A stretch of 53,838 nt of DNA from Mycolicibacterium sp. P9-64 (GCF_008329605.1 NZ_NPKO01000020.1:1-53838), one strand, 5' to 3'. Shown: positions 40,594 to 48,549, counted from the stretch's first letter. Numbers and translations: made by a program. Notes: generated from the letters alone by a model not told the origin.

Positions 40594-40625
40594 TTGTATG
40601 ATGAGTTTCATCACTTGTCATACAT
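40594..40625. promoter_or_regulatory. Nested palindrome, candidate GntR operator-promoter of the sugar-acid locus
   Basis: Outer arms TGTATGA (40595-40601) and TCATACA (40618-40624) enclose a perfect inner repeat, GATGA and TCATC around GTT. TTGTCATACAT resembles the TnGTnnnACnA operator of FadR-type GntR proteins. TATGAT (40597-40602) can serve as the -10 for the enolase gene at 40640. Confidence 0.55.
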
Positions 40626-40639
40626 CTTTGGGAGCCTCG

Positions 40640-41764
40640 ATGTCCGACCGAATTCGTCACCTCAAGCTGTCCCACGTCGTGCTGCCGCTCGAGACCCCCG
40701 TGTCCGATGCGAAAGTGCTTACGGGACGGCAGAAACCGCTAACCGAGACGGTGCTGCTCTTCGTCGAAGTGACCACCGAGCAGGGGTTCGAGGGCATGGG
40801 GTTCAGCTACTCCAAGCGCGCGGGTGGTCCCGCTCAGTACACCCACCTCGCCGAGATCGCGGAGGTGGCGCTCGGCCAAGATCCGTCCGACATCGACCGG
40901 ATCTACCAGTCCCTGCTGTGGGCCGGCGCGTCGGTCGGCCGCTCCGGGGTTGCGACGCAGGCCATCGCGGCGCTCGACGTCGCGCTGTGGGACCTCAAGG
41001 CCCGCCGGGCCGGCCTGCCGCTGGCCAAGCTCATTGGCGCCCACCGCGATTCGTGCCGGGTGTACAACACCTCCGGAGGGTTCCTGCAGGCCTCGGTCGC
41101 CGAGATCAAGGAGAAGGCGACGGCGTCGCTGGAATCCGGCATCGGGGCCATCAAGATCAAAGTGGGGCAGCCGGATTGGAAGACCGACCTGGACAGGGTC
41201 GCGGCGGTGCGAGAGCATCTCGGCGAAACGCCGCTGATGGTGGACGCCAACCAGCAGTGGGACCGTGCCAGGGCCCGCAGGATGTGCCGCGAGCTCGAGG
41301 CATTCGACCTGGTGTGGATCGAGGAGCCCCTCGACGCGTGGGACGCCGCCGGCCACGCCGACCTAAGCCGCGCCTTCGATACCCCGATCGCGACCGGCGA
41401 GATGCTCACGTCGGTGCCCGAACACATGGCGCTGATCGACGCCGGCTACCGCGGAATCGTCCAGCCGGATGCACCGCGGATCGGCGGCATCACGCCGTTC
41501 CTGCGCTTCGCGACGCTGGCCTCCCACGCCGGGCTGGCCCTGGCCCCGCACTACGCGATGGAGATTCACCTGCACCTGGCCGCCGCGTACCCCACCGAGC
41601 CGTGGGTCGAGCACTTCGAGTGGCTCAATCCACTCTTCGAAGAACGCATCGAGATCCGTGACGGCCGGATGTACGTCCCCGACCGGCCCGGCCTCGGCTT
41701 CACCCTCAGCCAGCGGATGCGGGCGCTGACCAAGGAGAGCGCCGACTTCGGGGGTCGACCATGA
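40640..41764 (+). CDS. Enolase-superfamily sugar-acid dehydratase, L-talarate/galactarate type
   Basis: This 374-residue member of the mandelate racemase/muconate lactonising group abstracts a proton next to a carboxylate and, in the nearest subfamily, dehydrates L-talarate or galactarate. The KxK base is in GAIKIKVGQ. The three metal ligands are in LMVDANQQWD, VWIEEPL and IATGEML, and the second base is His in LALAPHYAMEIHLHLAA, all in order. The ending VEHFEWLNPLFEERIEI is typical. The ATG at 40640 follows GGGAGCC. Neighbours are a GntR regulator and a tripartite transporter, which together suggest uptake and breakdown of an aldaric or aldonic acid. Confidence 0.85.
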   Translation: MSDRIRHLKLSHVVLPLETPVSDAKVLTGRQKPLTETVLLFVEVTTEQGFEGMGFSYSKRAGGPAQYTHLAEIAEVALGQDPSDIDRIYQSLLWAGASVGRSGVATQAIAALDVALWDLKARRAGLPLAKLIGAHRDSCRVYNTSGGFLQASVAEIKEKATASLESGIGAIKIKVGQPDWKTDLDRVAAVREHLGETPLMVDANQQWDRARARRMCRELEAFDLVWIEEPLDAWDAAGHADLSRAFDTPIATGEMLTSVPEHMALIDAGYRGIVQPDAPRIGGITPFLRFATLASHAGLALAPHYAMEIHLHLAAAYPTEPWVEHFEWLNPLFEERIEIRDGRMYVPDRPGLGFTLSQRMRALTKESADFGGRP

Positions 41765-41767
41765 TGT

Positions 41768-41792
41768 GGCGATGAGCGCTTGCGCGAAGAGC
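41768..41792 (+). repeat. 25-base dispersed repeat, copy 2
   Basis: GGCGATGAGCGCT begins the element, which agrees with the complement of 39428-39452 at 22 of 25 bases. It fills the gap between the enolase and GntR genes and ends 11 bases before the GntR start, next to its ribosome site. Confidence 0.65.
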
Positions 41793-41803
41793 GGGGAGCA
41801 CCG

Positions 41804-42490
41804 ATGACGACGACTCTGGCGCAGCGGGTGGTCGCCGGCGTGAAGGACAAGATCCTCGCCGGCGTCCTGCCACCCGGCCACAAGCTGCCTTCCGAGACCG
41901 AACTCGTCGAGGAGTTCGGGGTATCCCGCACCGTCGTCCGGGAGGCGGTGACGCGGTTGCGGGCCGAGGGCATGGTCGAAACGTTCCAGGGCCGAGGCTC
42001 GTTCGTGCTCGCAGTGCCCGAGCCGACGTCGTTCACCGTCGAATCCGCGGCCATCCGCACCCACCACGATGTCCTGGACATGATCGACTTCCGGATCGGG
42101 ATCGAAAGCGAGGCAGCGGCGCTCGCGGCCGCCCGGGTCGACGCGGCCAGCGCCGAAGCGGTACGGGCTGCGCTGGACGCGTTTGTCGCCGCCGCGCCAG
42201 AAGATGCGGTCGAGGCGGACTTTCGCTTCCATCGGGCCGTTGCGGACGCCAGCGGCAACCGCTTCTATCTCGACCTGCTCGACTCACTCGGCCCGATGAT
42301 GATCATGCTGCCGCGAACTCGCCTCGGCGACGCCTACTCGCTCACCGACGCCGGCCACGTCGACCGCGTCCGACGGGAGCACGCCGACGTCGCGGCCGCC
42401 ATCGGCGCTGGTGACGTCGACACCGCCAGAGCCGCCATGCGGGTCCACCTCGGCAACACGCGAAGACGGCTCGACGTCGGTCGTGCTTGA
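41804..42490 (+). CDS. GntR/FCD transcriptional regulator of the sugar-acid locus
   Basis: This 228-residue regulator has a winged helix (ILAGVLPPGHKLPSETELVEEFGVSRTVVREAVTRLRAEGMVETFQGRGSFV, about residues 18-69) and an FCD domain whose metal-binding residues lie in DFRFHRAVADASGN and a late DHRAI-like REHADVAAAI and MRVHLGNTRRRL. FadR-group regulators of this type usually bind the substrate of the pathway they flank. It follows the enolase gene by 39 bases on the same strand. The C-terminal third (42284-42490) is overlapped on the other strand by the end of tctA. Confidence 0.88.
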   Translation: MTTTLAQRVVAGVKDKILAGVLPPGHKLPSETELVEEFGVSRTVVREAVTRLRAEGMVETFQGRGSFVLAVPEPTSFTVESAAIRTHHDVLDMIDFRIGIESEAAALAAARVDAASAEAVRAALDAFVAAAPEDAVEADFRFHRAVADASGNRFYLDLLDSLGPMMIMLPRTRLGDAYSLTDAGHVDRVRREHADVAAAIGAGDVDTARAAMRVHLGNTRRRLDVGRA

Positions 42491-43990
42491 CGTAGGCGAT
42501 GCGGACTCGGTCCTGCGTCGGGCCAGCAGGTGTCGGACCCCCGGCAGCAAGGCCGGGACGACGAAGACGGCCAGGATGGTTCCCGAAATCGGGCGGGTGA
42601 AGAAGCCCGTGGGATCGCCACCGAAGATGAGCAGGGATCGCCGCGTGCTCGATTCGATGATGGAACCGAGAACGAACGCCAAAACCATTGGGCCGGGGTC
42701 GAACCCGCCCTTCTTCATCAAATAGCCCACGATTCCGAACGCGATCATCAGGAAGATGTCGAAGACGGAGTTGTTGATCGTGTAGACGCCGAGGATCGTG
42801 ATCAACGCGGTGATCGGCGCCAGGATCGCCGGGCGGACCCGCAGAATTCGCACGAACAGACCCACCAGCGGGATGCTGAGGATCAGCAGCATCAGGTTCC
42901 CGATGTACATCGAGTTGATGACGCCCCAGAAGACGTCGGGGTGCTCGTTGACCAGTTGCGGGCCTGGGGAGACGCCGAGAATCAGCAACGCGCCGAACAG
43001 CATTGCCATCGTCGCATTGGCGGGCAGGCCGATCGTCAGCAGCGGGATGAACGACGACGTGGCCGCCGCGTTGTTGGCGGTCTCGGGTGCCGCGACGCCC
43101 TCGACGGCGCCGCGCCCGAACCGCTCCGGAGTCTTGGAGCGGCGCTTCTCCATGGCGTAGGCCACGATCGACGAAAGGACCGCGCCGCCACCGGGTAGCA
43201 CGCCCAGCACGAAGCCGATGACCGACCCGCGGCCGATCGCTCCCGACGACTGCTTGAGGTCCTTCTTCGACGGCCACACGTTGCCGACCTTGGCCGGGAC
43301 GTGTCGTTTGCCGTGTTGCTGCTCGAGGTTGTACAGGATCTCCCCGACGCCGAACAGCCCCATCGCCACCACGACGAAGTCGATGCCGTCGGCGAGCTGC
43401 AGGCTTTCGAAGGTGAAACGCGAAGCGCCGCTGAAGGTGTCACGGCCGACGGTGGCCAGCAACAGCCCCACCGCTCCGGCAATCAGCGCCTTGAGCTTGT
43501 TTCCGCTGCCGATCGTGGCCACGAGCAACACACCGAGCAACGCCAGGGCGGCGTACTCGGGCGGCCCGAAGTCCAACGCGACGCTCGCCACCACGGGAGC
43601 CAGCAGCGTGAGCCCGATGATCGAAATGGTCGCACCGACGAAGGATCCGATGGCAGCGATGCCCAGCGCCGTGCCCGCCTTGCCCTGTTTTGCCAGGGCG
43701 AAGCCGTCGAAGACCGTGACCACCGACGACGCCTCACCCGGCAGGCGCAGCAACACCGACGTGATGGTGCCGCCGTACTGTGCGCCGTAGTAGATGCCGG
43801 CGAGCATGATGATCGCCGACACTGGGTCGATGGTGTAGGTGATCGGCAGCAGGATCGCGATGGTCGCCGCCGGACCCAAACCTGGCAGCACGCCGATGAC
43901 CATCCCGATGAGCACGCCGATCAGGCAGTAAAGCAGATTCTTCGGTTCGACGACGAGGGCGAATCCATCCAGAAATGCGTTGAGATCCAT
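42284..43990 (-). CDS. TctA-type large membrane subunit of a tripartite tricarboxylate transporter
   Basis: This 568-residue multi-spanning protein is the transport subunit. The signature GVLPGLGPAATIAILLPITYTIDP is near residue 35. AGIYYGAQYGGTITSVLLRLPGEASS, LGVLPGGGAVLSSIVAYAMEK and the central ETANNAAATSSFIPLLTIGLP are all conserved blocks. Family members are about 500 residues. Here homology ends near residue 500, exactly where the reading frame enters the convergent GntR gene. The extra 68 residues (42284-42490) are hydrophilic and antisense to GntR. Either the original stop was lost or the overlap is used. The ATG at 43990 fits the family start; the frame upstream belongs to tctB's complement. 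Confidence 0.88.
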   Translation of the reverse strand: MDLNAFLDGFALVVEPKNLLYCLIGVLIGMVIGVLPGLGPAATIAILLPITYTIDPVSAIIMLAGIYYGAQYGGTITSVLLRLPGEASSVVTVFDGFALAKQGKAGTALGIAAIGSFVGATISIIGLTLLAPVVASVALDFGPPEYAALALLGVLLVATIGSGNKLKALIAGAVGLLLATVGRDTFSGASRFTFESLQLADGIDFVVVAMGLFGVGEILYNLEQQHGKRHVPAKVGNVWPSKKDLKQSSGAIGRGSVIGFVLGVLPGGGAVLSSIVAYAMEKRRSKTPERFGRGAVEGVAAPETANNAAATSSFIPLLTIGLPANATMAMLFGALLILGVSPGPQLVNEHPDVFWGVINSMYIGNLMLLILSIPLVGLFVRILRVRPAILAPITALITILGVYTINNSVFDIFLMIAFGIVGYLMKKGGFDPGPMVLAFVLGSIIESSTRRSLLIFGGDPTGFFTRPISGTILAVFVVPALLPGVRHLLARRRTESASPTSSTTDVEPSSRVAEVDPHGGSGGVDVTSADGGRDVGVLPSDAVDVAGVGERVGVAEASSRQHDHHRAE

Positions 43991-44007
43991 GGCTTTTCGA
44001 GTCGATT

Positions 44008-44538
44008 CTAAAATGAGATCAGATGCGGAAGCGGAATCCGCAGACCGTAGAGGAACAGAAGGTAGAAGGACGCCGTCGTCAGCACGCTGATCACGATCGT
44101 GTTGCGCCAGCTCTCGCGCCCGAGGAAGCGCAACCAGATGACGCAGAGGGCGAGTGCCGGGATCTCGAAGCCGGTCAGCGGCAACAGGAGACCGAACGCG
44201 ACGAACGTGACCGCGCCGATCACGGGAAGTGCGCTGCTGCGCGTGAATGCCTCGCTGTCGGTCAGTCCGCGCCCCACCACCAGCAGGATCACCGACAAGG
44301 CGGCGATGACGACGCTGACCACGAACGGCCACAGACCGGGGCCTGGCTTGTGGAGGGACCCGAGGCCGTAGCCATGGGCAAGCGCAGCACCGCCGAGGCC
44401 GATCGCGACCCCGACCAACGCGCCGACCGTTTGATGGGCGGGCCCACCCGGTGCCGGGCGCTCCTCCTCCAACTCGTGGGCGACCTCGGCCTCGATCTCG
44501 GCCAGGATGTCGGGCGCGGGGTGGGCGGCGTCCTTCAC
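44008..44538 (-). CDS. TctB-type small membrane subunit of a tripartite tricarboxylate transporter
   Basis: This 176-residue protein has four predicted membrane helices (VGALVGVAIGLGGAALAHGYGL, FVVSVVIAALSVILLVVG, and two in the second half) and the family-typical GPGLWPF motif after the first helix. The N-terminal 35 residues form an acidic cytoplasmic lead. TctB is the accessory membrane subunit paired with TctA. It starts with GTG 3 bases after tctC and ends 17 bases before tctA. The three genes clearly form one operon. Confidence 0.87.
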   Translation of the reverse strand: MKDAAHPAPDILAEIEAEVAHELEEERPAPGGPAHQTVGALVGVAIGLGGAALAHGYGLGSLHKPGPGLWPFVVSVVIAALSVILLVVGRGLTDSEAFTRSSALPVIGAVTFVAFGLLLPLTGFEIPALALCVIWLRFLGRESWRNTIVISVLTTASFYLLFLYGLRIPLPHLISF

Positions 44539-44541
44539 GCG

Positions 44542-45552
44542 TCAGCCCTCGTCGTGCAGGTTGATGCCGTATTGCTTGACCAGATCGGCGTACCGCTTCT
44601 GGTCGGATTGCAGCTGCGCGAGCACCTGGTCGCCAGGCTGTTCCATGGGGGTCAGGCTGTTCTGCTTGTTGAACGCCTTGTAGGACTCGGTCTCGAAGGT
44701 GGCCTTCATGCCTTCGGTGATCTTGTCCTTGACCTCCTGCGACGTGCCCTTCGGCACCGTCATGAACCGGTACTGCGCCACCTCGACGTCGAGACCCTGT
44801 TCCTTCGCGGTAGGGGTCTGGGGCAGGTACTCGATGCGCTCCGGCCCGAAGACCGTCAGGGGAGTGAGCTTGCCGGACTGAATGTTCTCGATCGCCTCGC
44901 CGACCTGCAGGGACGCGACGTCGATCTGGTTGCCCAGGACCGCGGCCAGGGCGGGCGCGCCACCGTCGAAGGGGACGGGCTGGGATGCCACGTCGGTGGA
45001 TTTGAACAGCAACGCGGCGGCCAACTGCGCACCGGTGCCGACACCCGTGGTGCCGTATCGGACGACGCGCGGGGACTTCTCGATGTCGGCCAGCGACTTG
45101 TAGCCACTGGCTGGGTTGGTGACCAGTACGTAATCGTCGCGGGACACCCCGTAGACGACGTCGAAGTCGTCGATCTTGGTGACCTCGTCAGGGCTGACGG
45201 CCAGCGGCGTAATGGTGAACAGCGACGCGTTCTGGATGGCGATGACCGACCCGTCCGGCTTGGCATTGGCGACCTCGGCCGCGGCGAGCGCGCCGTTTGC
45301 GCCCTCGCGGTTGATGACTGGGAACGATGCGCCGAGCTTGTCGCTGAGGCCCTTCGACATCGCCCGACTGATCAGGTCACTGGATCCGCCGGGGGAGGCG
45401 CCGACGTACATCTCGACCGTGCCCGAGGGGTAGTCCGTGCCGGAGCCACCACCGGTGCTCGTCTGGACTCCCCCACAGGCGGTGAGGACGAGGCCGGCGA
45501 CGGCAGCGACCGCGAGGATGCGGGGACGGCGGAGGCCGACGAAGGTCACCAT
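44542..45552 (-). CDS. TctC-type solute-binding lipoprotein of a tripartite tricarboxylate transporter
   Basis: This 336-residue extracytoplasmic receptor has a lipoprotein signal ending LTAC (Cys26) and the family's Bug/TctC fold. The N-terminal ligand-binding motif is VEMYVGASPGGSSDLISRAM, and ANAKPDGSVIAIQNAS and VRYGTTGVGTGAQLAAALLF are further conserved blocks. Such receptors bind carboxylates through a pair of water molecules at the GASPGG loop. The ATG at 45552 has AGGAG 9 bases upstream. Genomic context with the enolase suggests a sugar-acid ligand. Confidence 0.9.
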   Translation of the reverse strand: MVTFVGLRRPRILAVAAVAGLVLTACGGVQTSTGGGSGTDYPSGTVEMYVGASPGGSSDLISRAMSKGLSDKLGASFPVINREGANGALAAAEVANAKPDGSVIAIQNASLFTITPLAVSPDEVTKIDDFDVVYGVSRDDYVLVTNPASGYKSLADIEKSPRVVRYGTTGVGTGAQLAAALLFKSTDVASQPVPFDGGAPALAAVLGNQIDVASLQVGEAIENIQSGKLTPLTVFGPERIEYLPQTPTAKEQGLDVEVAQYRFMTVPKGTSQEVKDKITEGMKATFETESYKAFNKQNSLTPMEQPGDQVLAQLQSDQKRYADLVKQYGINLHDEG

Positions 45553-45651
45553 GGCAATTCACTCCTGTGTGAGTTGGCGTAACGGGTGCGGCGACTGTGG
45601 CCGCCGTCACCAACGTAAGGAGCGATTGCGATACCTGTCCAACGCCATTAC

Positions 45652-45667
45652 AGCATCGCTTGATGCT
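45652..45667. promoter_or_regulatory. Perfect inverted repeat upstream of tctC
   Basis: AGCATC and GATGCT surround GCTT. The element lies 100 bases upstream of the tctC start and 28 bases from the end of the acyl-CoA dehydrogenase gene. It could be an operator for tctCBA or a hairpin ending the dehydrogenase transcript. Confidence 0.45.
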
Positions 45668-45694
45668 ATTTCTGCATGGGTATCGGCGGGTGAC

Positions 45695-47512
45695 TCAGAA
45701 CCAGTCGTCGCGCATCTCGAGCGTGGTGCGGTCCAGGCTCTCCAGAAGATCTAGTTGTGCTGCGGTCCTTGGTAGTTCGTACCGGAAGAAGAACCGCGCG
45801 GCCTGCCGCTTGCCGTTGTAGAAGTCACTGGAGGAGTCTCCGTCTGCGCTTTCGGCGGCGACGAACTGCTCCAGCCACATCCACGAGACCACGATGTGCC
45901 CGAACGCCTCGAGGTAGACCACGCTGTTGGCCAGTGCGGCCTCGACGTCGCCGGAACCGAACATTCCTGCGGTGACGGCGACGAGTCGTTCCCAGGACGC
46001 CTTCAACCGGGTGGCCAGTTCGGCGGCCTCGCCTCCCACCGCGGTCGCCTCGGCGACTGCGGCGGAGATCATCTTGCCGAGCTCGGCGAGGCTGGCACCA
46101 CCGTGTTGAGTCACCTTGCGGCCCAACAGGTCCAGGCTCTGGATACCGTGCGTGCCCTCGTGGATCGGGTTGAGCCGGTTGTCGCGGTAGTGCTGTTCGA
46201 CGTCGTATTCGTGGGTGTAGCCGTAGCCGCCGTGCACCTGGATCGCCAGATCGTTGGCGGCGAGGCACCACTGCGAGGGCCAGCTCTTGGCCACCGGGGT
46301 GAGGATGTCCAGGAGGTGGGTGGCCTGCTCGGATTCCTCGGCGGACTCCGGGGCGTGCTGCAGGTCGATCAGGCGCGCGCAATACAACGCCAGCGCCAGC
46401 CCACCCTCCACATAGCTCTTCTGCGCCAACAACATCCGCTTCACGTCGGCATGCTCGACGATCGCGACCTGCGGTGCCGACGGATCCTTGGCGGTCAGCG
46501 GCCTGCCCTGTGGCCGCTCCCGCGCGTACTGCAGAGACTTCAGATAGCCGGTGTAACCCAGAGCGACTGCCGCCATTCCAACGCCGAGGCGGGCTTCGTT
46601 CATCATGTGGAACATGTAGGTAAGGCCGCGGTGCGGCTCGCCGACCAGGTAGCCGACCGCGCCGGTTTCGCCGCCGGGACTGAACGTGCCGTCACCAAAG
46701 TTGAGCACGGTGTTGGTGACACCCCGTTGGCCCATCTTGTGATTCAGCCCGGCCAGTGCCACGTCGTTGCGTTCGCCGATCGACCCGTCGGTGTTGACCA
46801 GGAACTTCGGCACGATGAACAGCGAGATGCCCTTGGTTCCCGGCGGACCGCCGGGAATCTTGGCGAGCACCAGGTTGACGATGTTGTCCGACATCTCGTG
46901 CTCGGCGCCGGAGATCCACATCTTCGACCCGAACAGACGGTAGGTGCCGTCCGCGCGCGGCTCGGCACGGGTGAGGACGTCGGCCAAAGAGGAGCCCGCC
47001 TGTGTCTCCGACAGCGCCATCGTGCCGGTGAACCGGCCCGCGAGCATCGGCTTGACGAAGGTCGCGATCTGTTCGTCGGTACCGAACTTGCCGAGCAGGT
47101 TGGCGTTGGCGATGGTGAGCATCAGGTAGCCCGACGTGCTGACGTTGGCCGCCGCCAGCCACGCGAAGGCCGCCTGCGCGACGCTGACGGGCAACTGGGC
47201 GCCGCCGAGGTGCTCGTCGGCGCTCATCCCGATCAGATCGGCCTTGGCGAAGGCGGCCAGCGCCTCCTTCACCTCGTCGATGACGACGACGCGGGTGCCG
47301 TCGAACGTCGGCTCTTCTGTGTCGCTCTTCTTGTTGTGCGGGGCGAAGTATCGGGTCGCCAGCTGCTCGCACAGGTCCAGGACGCCGTCGAACGTCTCAC
47401 GTGAGTGATCGGCGAACCGCTGCCGCTTGGTCAGTTCGTCGACGTGGAGCCAGTCGTAGAGCAGGAAGTCGAGATCGCGTCGGGACAACAGGTTGGACTT
47501 CACGGTTGCCAT
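45695..47512 (-). CDS. Acyl-CoA dehydrogenase, large (about 600-residue) type
   Basis: This 605-residue flavoenzyme oxidises acyl-CoA to enoyl-CoA with FAD. It is longer than the usual 380-residue form because of an N-terminal extension and an extra C-terminal helical domain, as in FadE5 and DmdC-type enzymes. MALSETQAGSSLADVLTRA and SKMWISGAEHEMSDN are the middle-domain FAD/substrate motifs. NPIHEGTHGIQSLDLLGRK holds the catalytic Glu. The start MATVKSNLLSRRDLDFLLYD is family-typical, and the open frame beyond it (to 47602) overlaps the regulator. It lies 28 bases behind the TetR gene and is probably controlled by it. The acyl chain is not predictable. Confidence 0.9.
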   Translation of the reverse strand: MATVKSNLLSRRDLDFLLYDWLHVDELTKRQRFADHSRETFDGVLDLCEQLATRYFAPHNKKSDTEEPTFDGTRVVVIDEVKEALAAFAKADLIGMSADEHLGGAQLPVSVAQAAFAWLAAANVSTSGYLMLTIANANLLGKFGTDEQIATFVKPMLAGRFTGTMALSETQAGSSLADVLTRAEPRADGTYRLFGSKMWISGAEHEMSDNIVNLVLAKIPGGPPGTKGISLFIVPKFLVNTDGSIGERNDVALAGLNHKMGQRGVTNTVLNFGDGTFSPGGETGAVGYLVGEPHRGLTYMFHMMNEARLGVGMAAVALGYTGYLKSLQYARERPQGRPLTAKDPSAPQVAIVEHADVKRMLLAQKSYVEGGLALALYCARLIDLQHAPESAEESEQATHLLDILTPVAKSWPSQWCLAANDLAIQVHGGYGYTHEYDVEQHYRDNRLNPIHEGTHGIQSLDLLGRKVTQHGGASLAELGKMISAAVAEATAVGGEAAELATRLKASWERLVAVTAGMFGSGDVEAALANSVVYLEAFGHIVVSWMWLEQFVAAESADGDSSSDFYNGKRQAARFFFRYELPRTAAQLDLLESLDRTTLEMRDDWF

Positions 47513-47540
47513 GGTGGCCCCGCCCCCTTCGGTCTTGCTG

Positions 47541-48200
47541 CTATTGATCCGCCGTCGACCCAGCGACGTCGATGCCCAGCGGCGCCTCGATGCGCACCGC
47601 ATCGTCCTTGATCAGGCCGCGCAGGATGGCGGTGCTGAATTCGACGGCGATCTCCTGTGCAGTGCGGCGGCCCTGCGGACGCAGCCACCGGTAGGAGCCC
47701 AGCGTCATGCCGATGTAGCCGAGCGCGAGCACGTGCGAGTCGCAGTCGTAGAACTCGCCGCTGGCGATGCCGCGGTCGATGACGTCGCGCATGTGCTCGT
47801 ACACCGAGGTCTCCGCCTTGCGGATGTAGGCCACCTGTTCCTCGGTGAACCACTCGGTGATGTACGGCGCCTCCTGGAAGTACACCGCCCCGCGTTCGAT
47901 GTCGCTGGCAATGCCGACCAGCAGGCGGCGGGTGAAGTGATAGATCATCTCGCGCGCCGACGCCGACGGGTCGTCGTGCAGCGCCTCCACGGTGAAATCT
48001 GCGGCGCTCTTGCAGATGTCGAACAGGATCAACGACTTGCTGGCGTAATAGTGGTACACCGTGGCCTTGTTGAGCCCGACCGCATCGGCAACGTCGTCCA
48101 TCCGGGTGCCGTGGTACCCCCGAGCGGCGAACAGCTTCGTAGCTACTGCGAGCAGCTCTTCGCGACGGGTCAACCCGTTCGAGGGTGGTTCGGTGGACAT
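47541..48200 (-). CDS. TetR family regulator (Rv0158-like)
   Basis: This 219-residue dimeric repressor has an N-terminal helix-turn-helix domain (REELLAVATKLFAARGYHGTRMDDVADAVGLNKATVYHYYASKSLIL, about residues 13-59) and a C-terminal TetR ligand domain (YIRKAETSVYEHMRDVIDRGIASGEF). It precedes the acyl-CoA dehydrogenase gene on the same strand, so it likely represses its own operon in response to an acyl-CoA. A palindrome 40 bases upstream (48240-48255) fits its operator. M. tuberculosis Rv0158 occupies the corresponding place, as I recall. Confidence 0.88.
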   Translation of the reverse strand: MSTEPPSNGLTRREELLAVATKLFAARGYHGTRMDDVADAVGLNKATVYHYYASKSLILFDICKSAADFTVEALHDDPSASAREMIYHFTRRLLVGIASDIERGAVYFQEAPYITEWFTEEQVAYIRKAETSVYEHMRDVIDRGIASGEFYDCDSHVLALGYIGMTLGSYRWLRPQGRRTAQEIAVEFSTAILRGLIKDDAVRIEAPLGIDVAGSTADQ

Positions 48201-48239
48201 GGCGACTCACTATAGGCAGGCCGGGGCTGCGCCCGGGTA

Positions 48240-48255
48240 CCAATCAACTGGTTGG
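48240..48255. promoter_or_regulatory. Candidate TetR operator
   Basis: The 16 bases fit CCAAnCAnnTGnTTGG, a 16-base imperfect palindrome with perfect 4-base outer arms, 40 bases upstream of the tetR start. Symmetry and length are typical of TetR-family operators. Confidence 0.55.
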
Positions 48256-48346
48256 CCGCCAGTCTATGCGTTCGGCCCCATCCGATGTCCGTCGCGGGGT
48301 CACAGGGACTAGACTTCACCCAAAGTCGCTTCGCTGGGAGGTACTG

Positions 48347-48457
48347 ATGGATCCGAATCCTGACTACGACGCGAGCGACGAGATCGAGTACTTCTTCAAT
48401 TGGTTGCCGTGGGGTCTGCGCGGCGTCTACCCACCTCCCGCATACCCGCCGGTTTAA
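48347..48457 (+). CDS. 36-residue small protein (Rv0157A-like)
   Basis: This tiny open frame has an ideal ribosome site (GGGAGG, 5 bases before ATG) and its own hairpin terminator 9 bases after the stop. The peptide starts MDPNPDYDASDEIEYFF, continues with an aromatic WLPWG segment, and ends in a proline-rich PPPAYPPV. It is acidic at the N-terminus, aromatic in the middle and has no signal peptide or clear helix long enough to span a membrane. I recall a conserved protein of this kind, Rv0157A, at the corresponding place in M. tuberculosis. A weak -10 (TAGACT, 48310-48315) lies upstream. Function unknown. Confidence 0.75.
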   Translation: MDPNPDYDASDEIEYFFNWLPWGLRGVYPPPAYPPV

Positions 48458-48465
48458 CCGTGCCA

Positions 48466-48482
48466 GGCGCGCGGCGCGCGCC
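48466..48482 (+). terminator. Hairpin terminator of the small-protein gene
   Basis: A perfect 7-base stem (GGCGCGC and GCGCGCC around GGC) begins 9 bases after the small gene's stop. All pairs are G-C and there is no T-tract. It also lies between convergent transcripts, 67 bases from the ABC ATPase stop. Confidence 0.6.
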
Positions 48483-48549
48483 ATTGACTCATCGACATTT
48501 CACCATTGCCGCAGGCGTGACGCCCGCGCATTCGGAGCAGACCGCTGCG

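Noticed and set aside
39299..41764. 821-residue protein from one long open frame
   Set aside because: Its first half is the wrong frame through the AdhE1-like gene; only the part from 40640 has a ribosome site and family motifs.
42284..44332. TctA starting at 44332 (682 residues)
   Set aside because: The first 114 residues are the antisense of tctB; the family start is the ATG at 43990.
48185..48346. Longer 90-residue form of the small protein
   Set aside because: The upstream part overlaps the tetR promoter and operator and has no ribosome site; the internal ATG has GGGAGG at ideal spacing.
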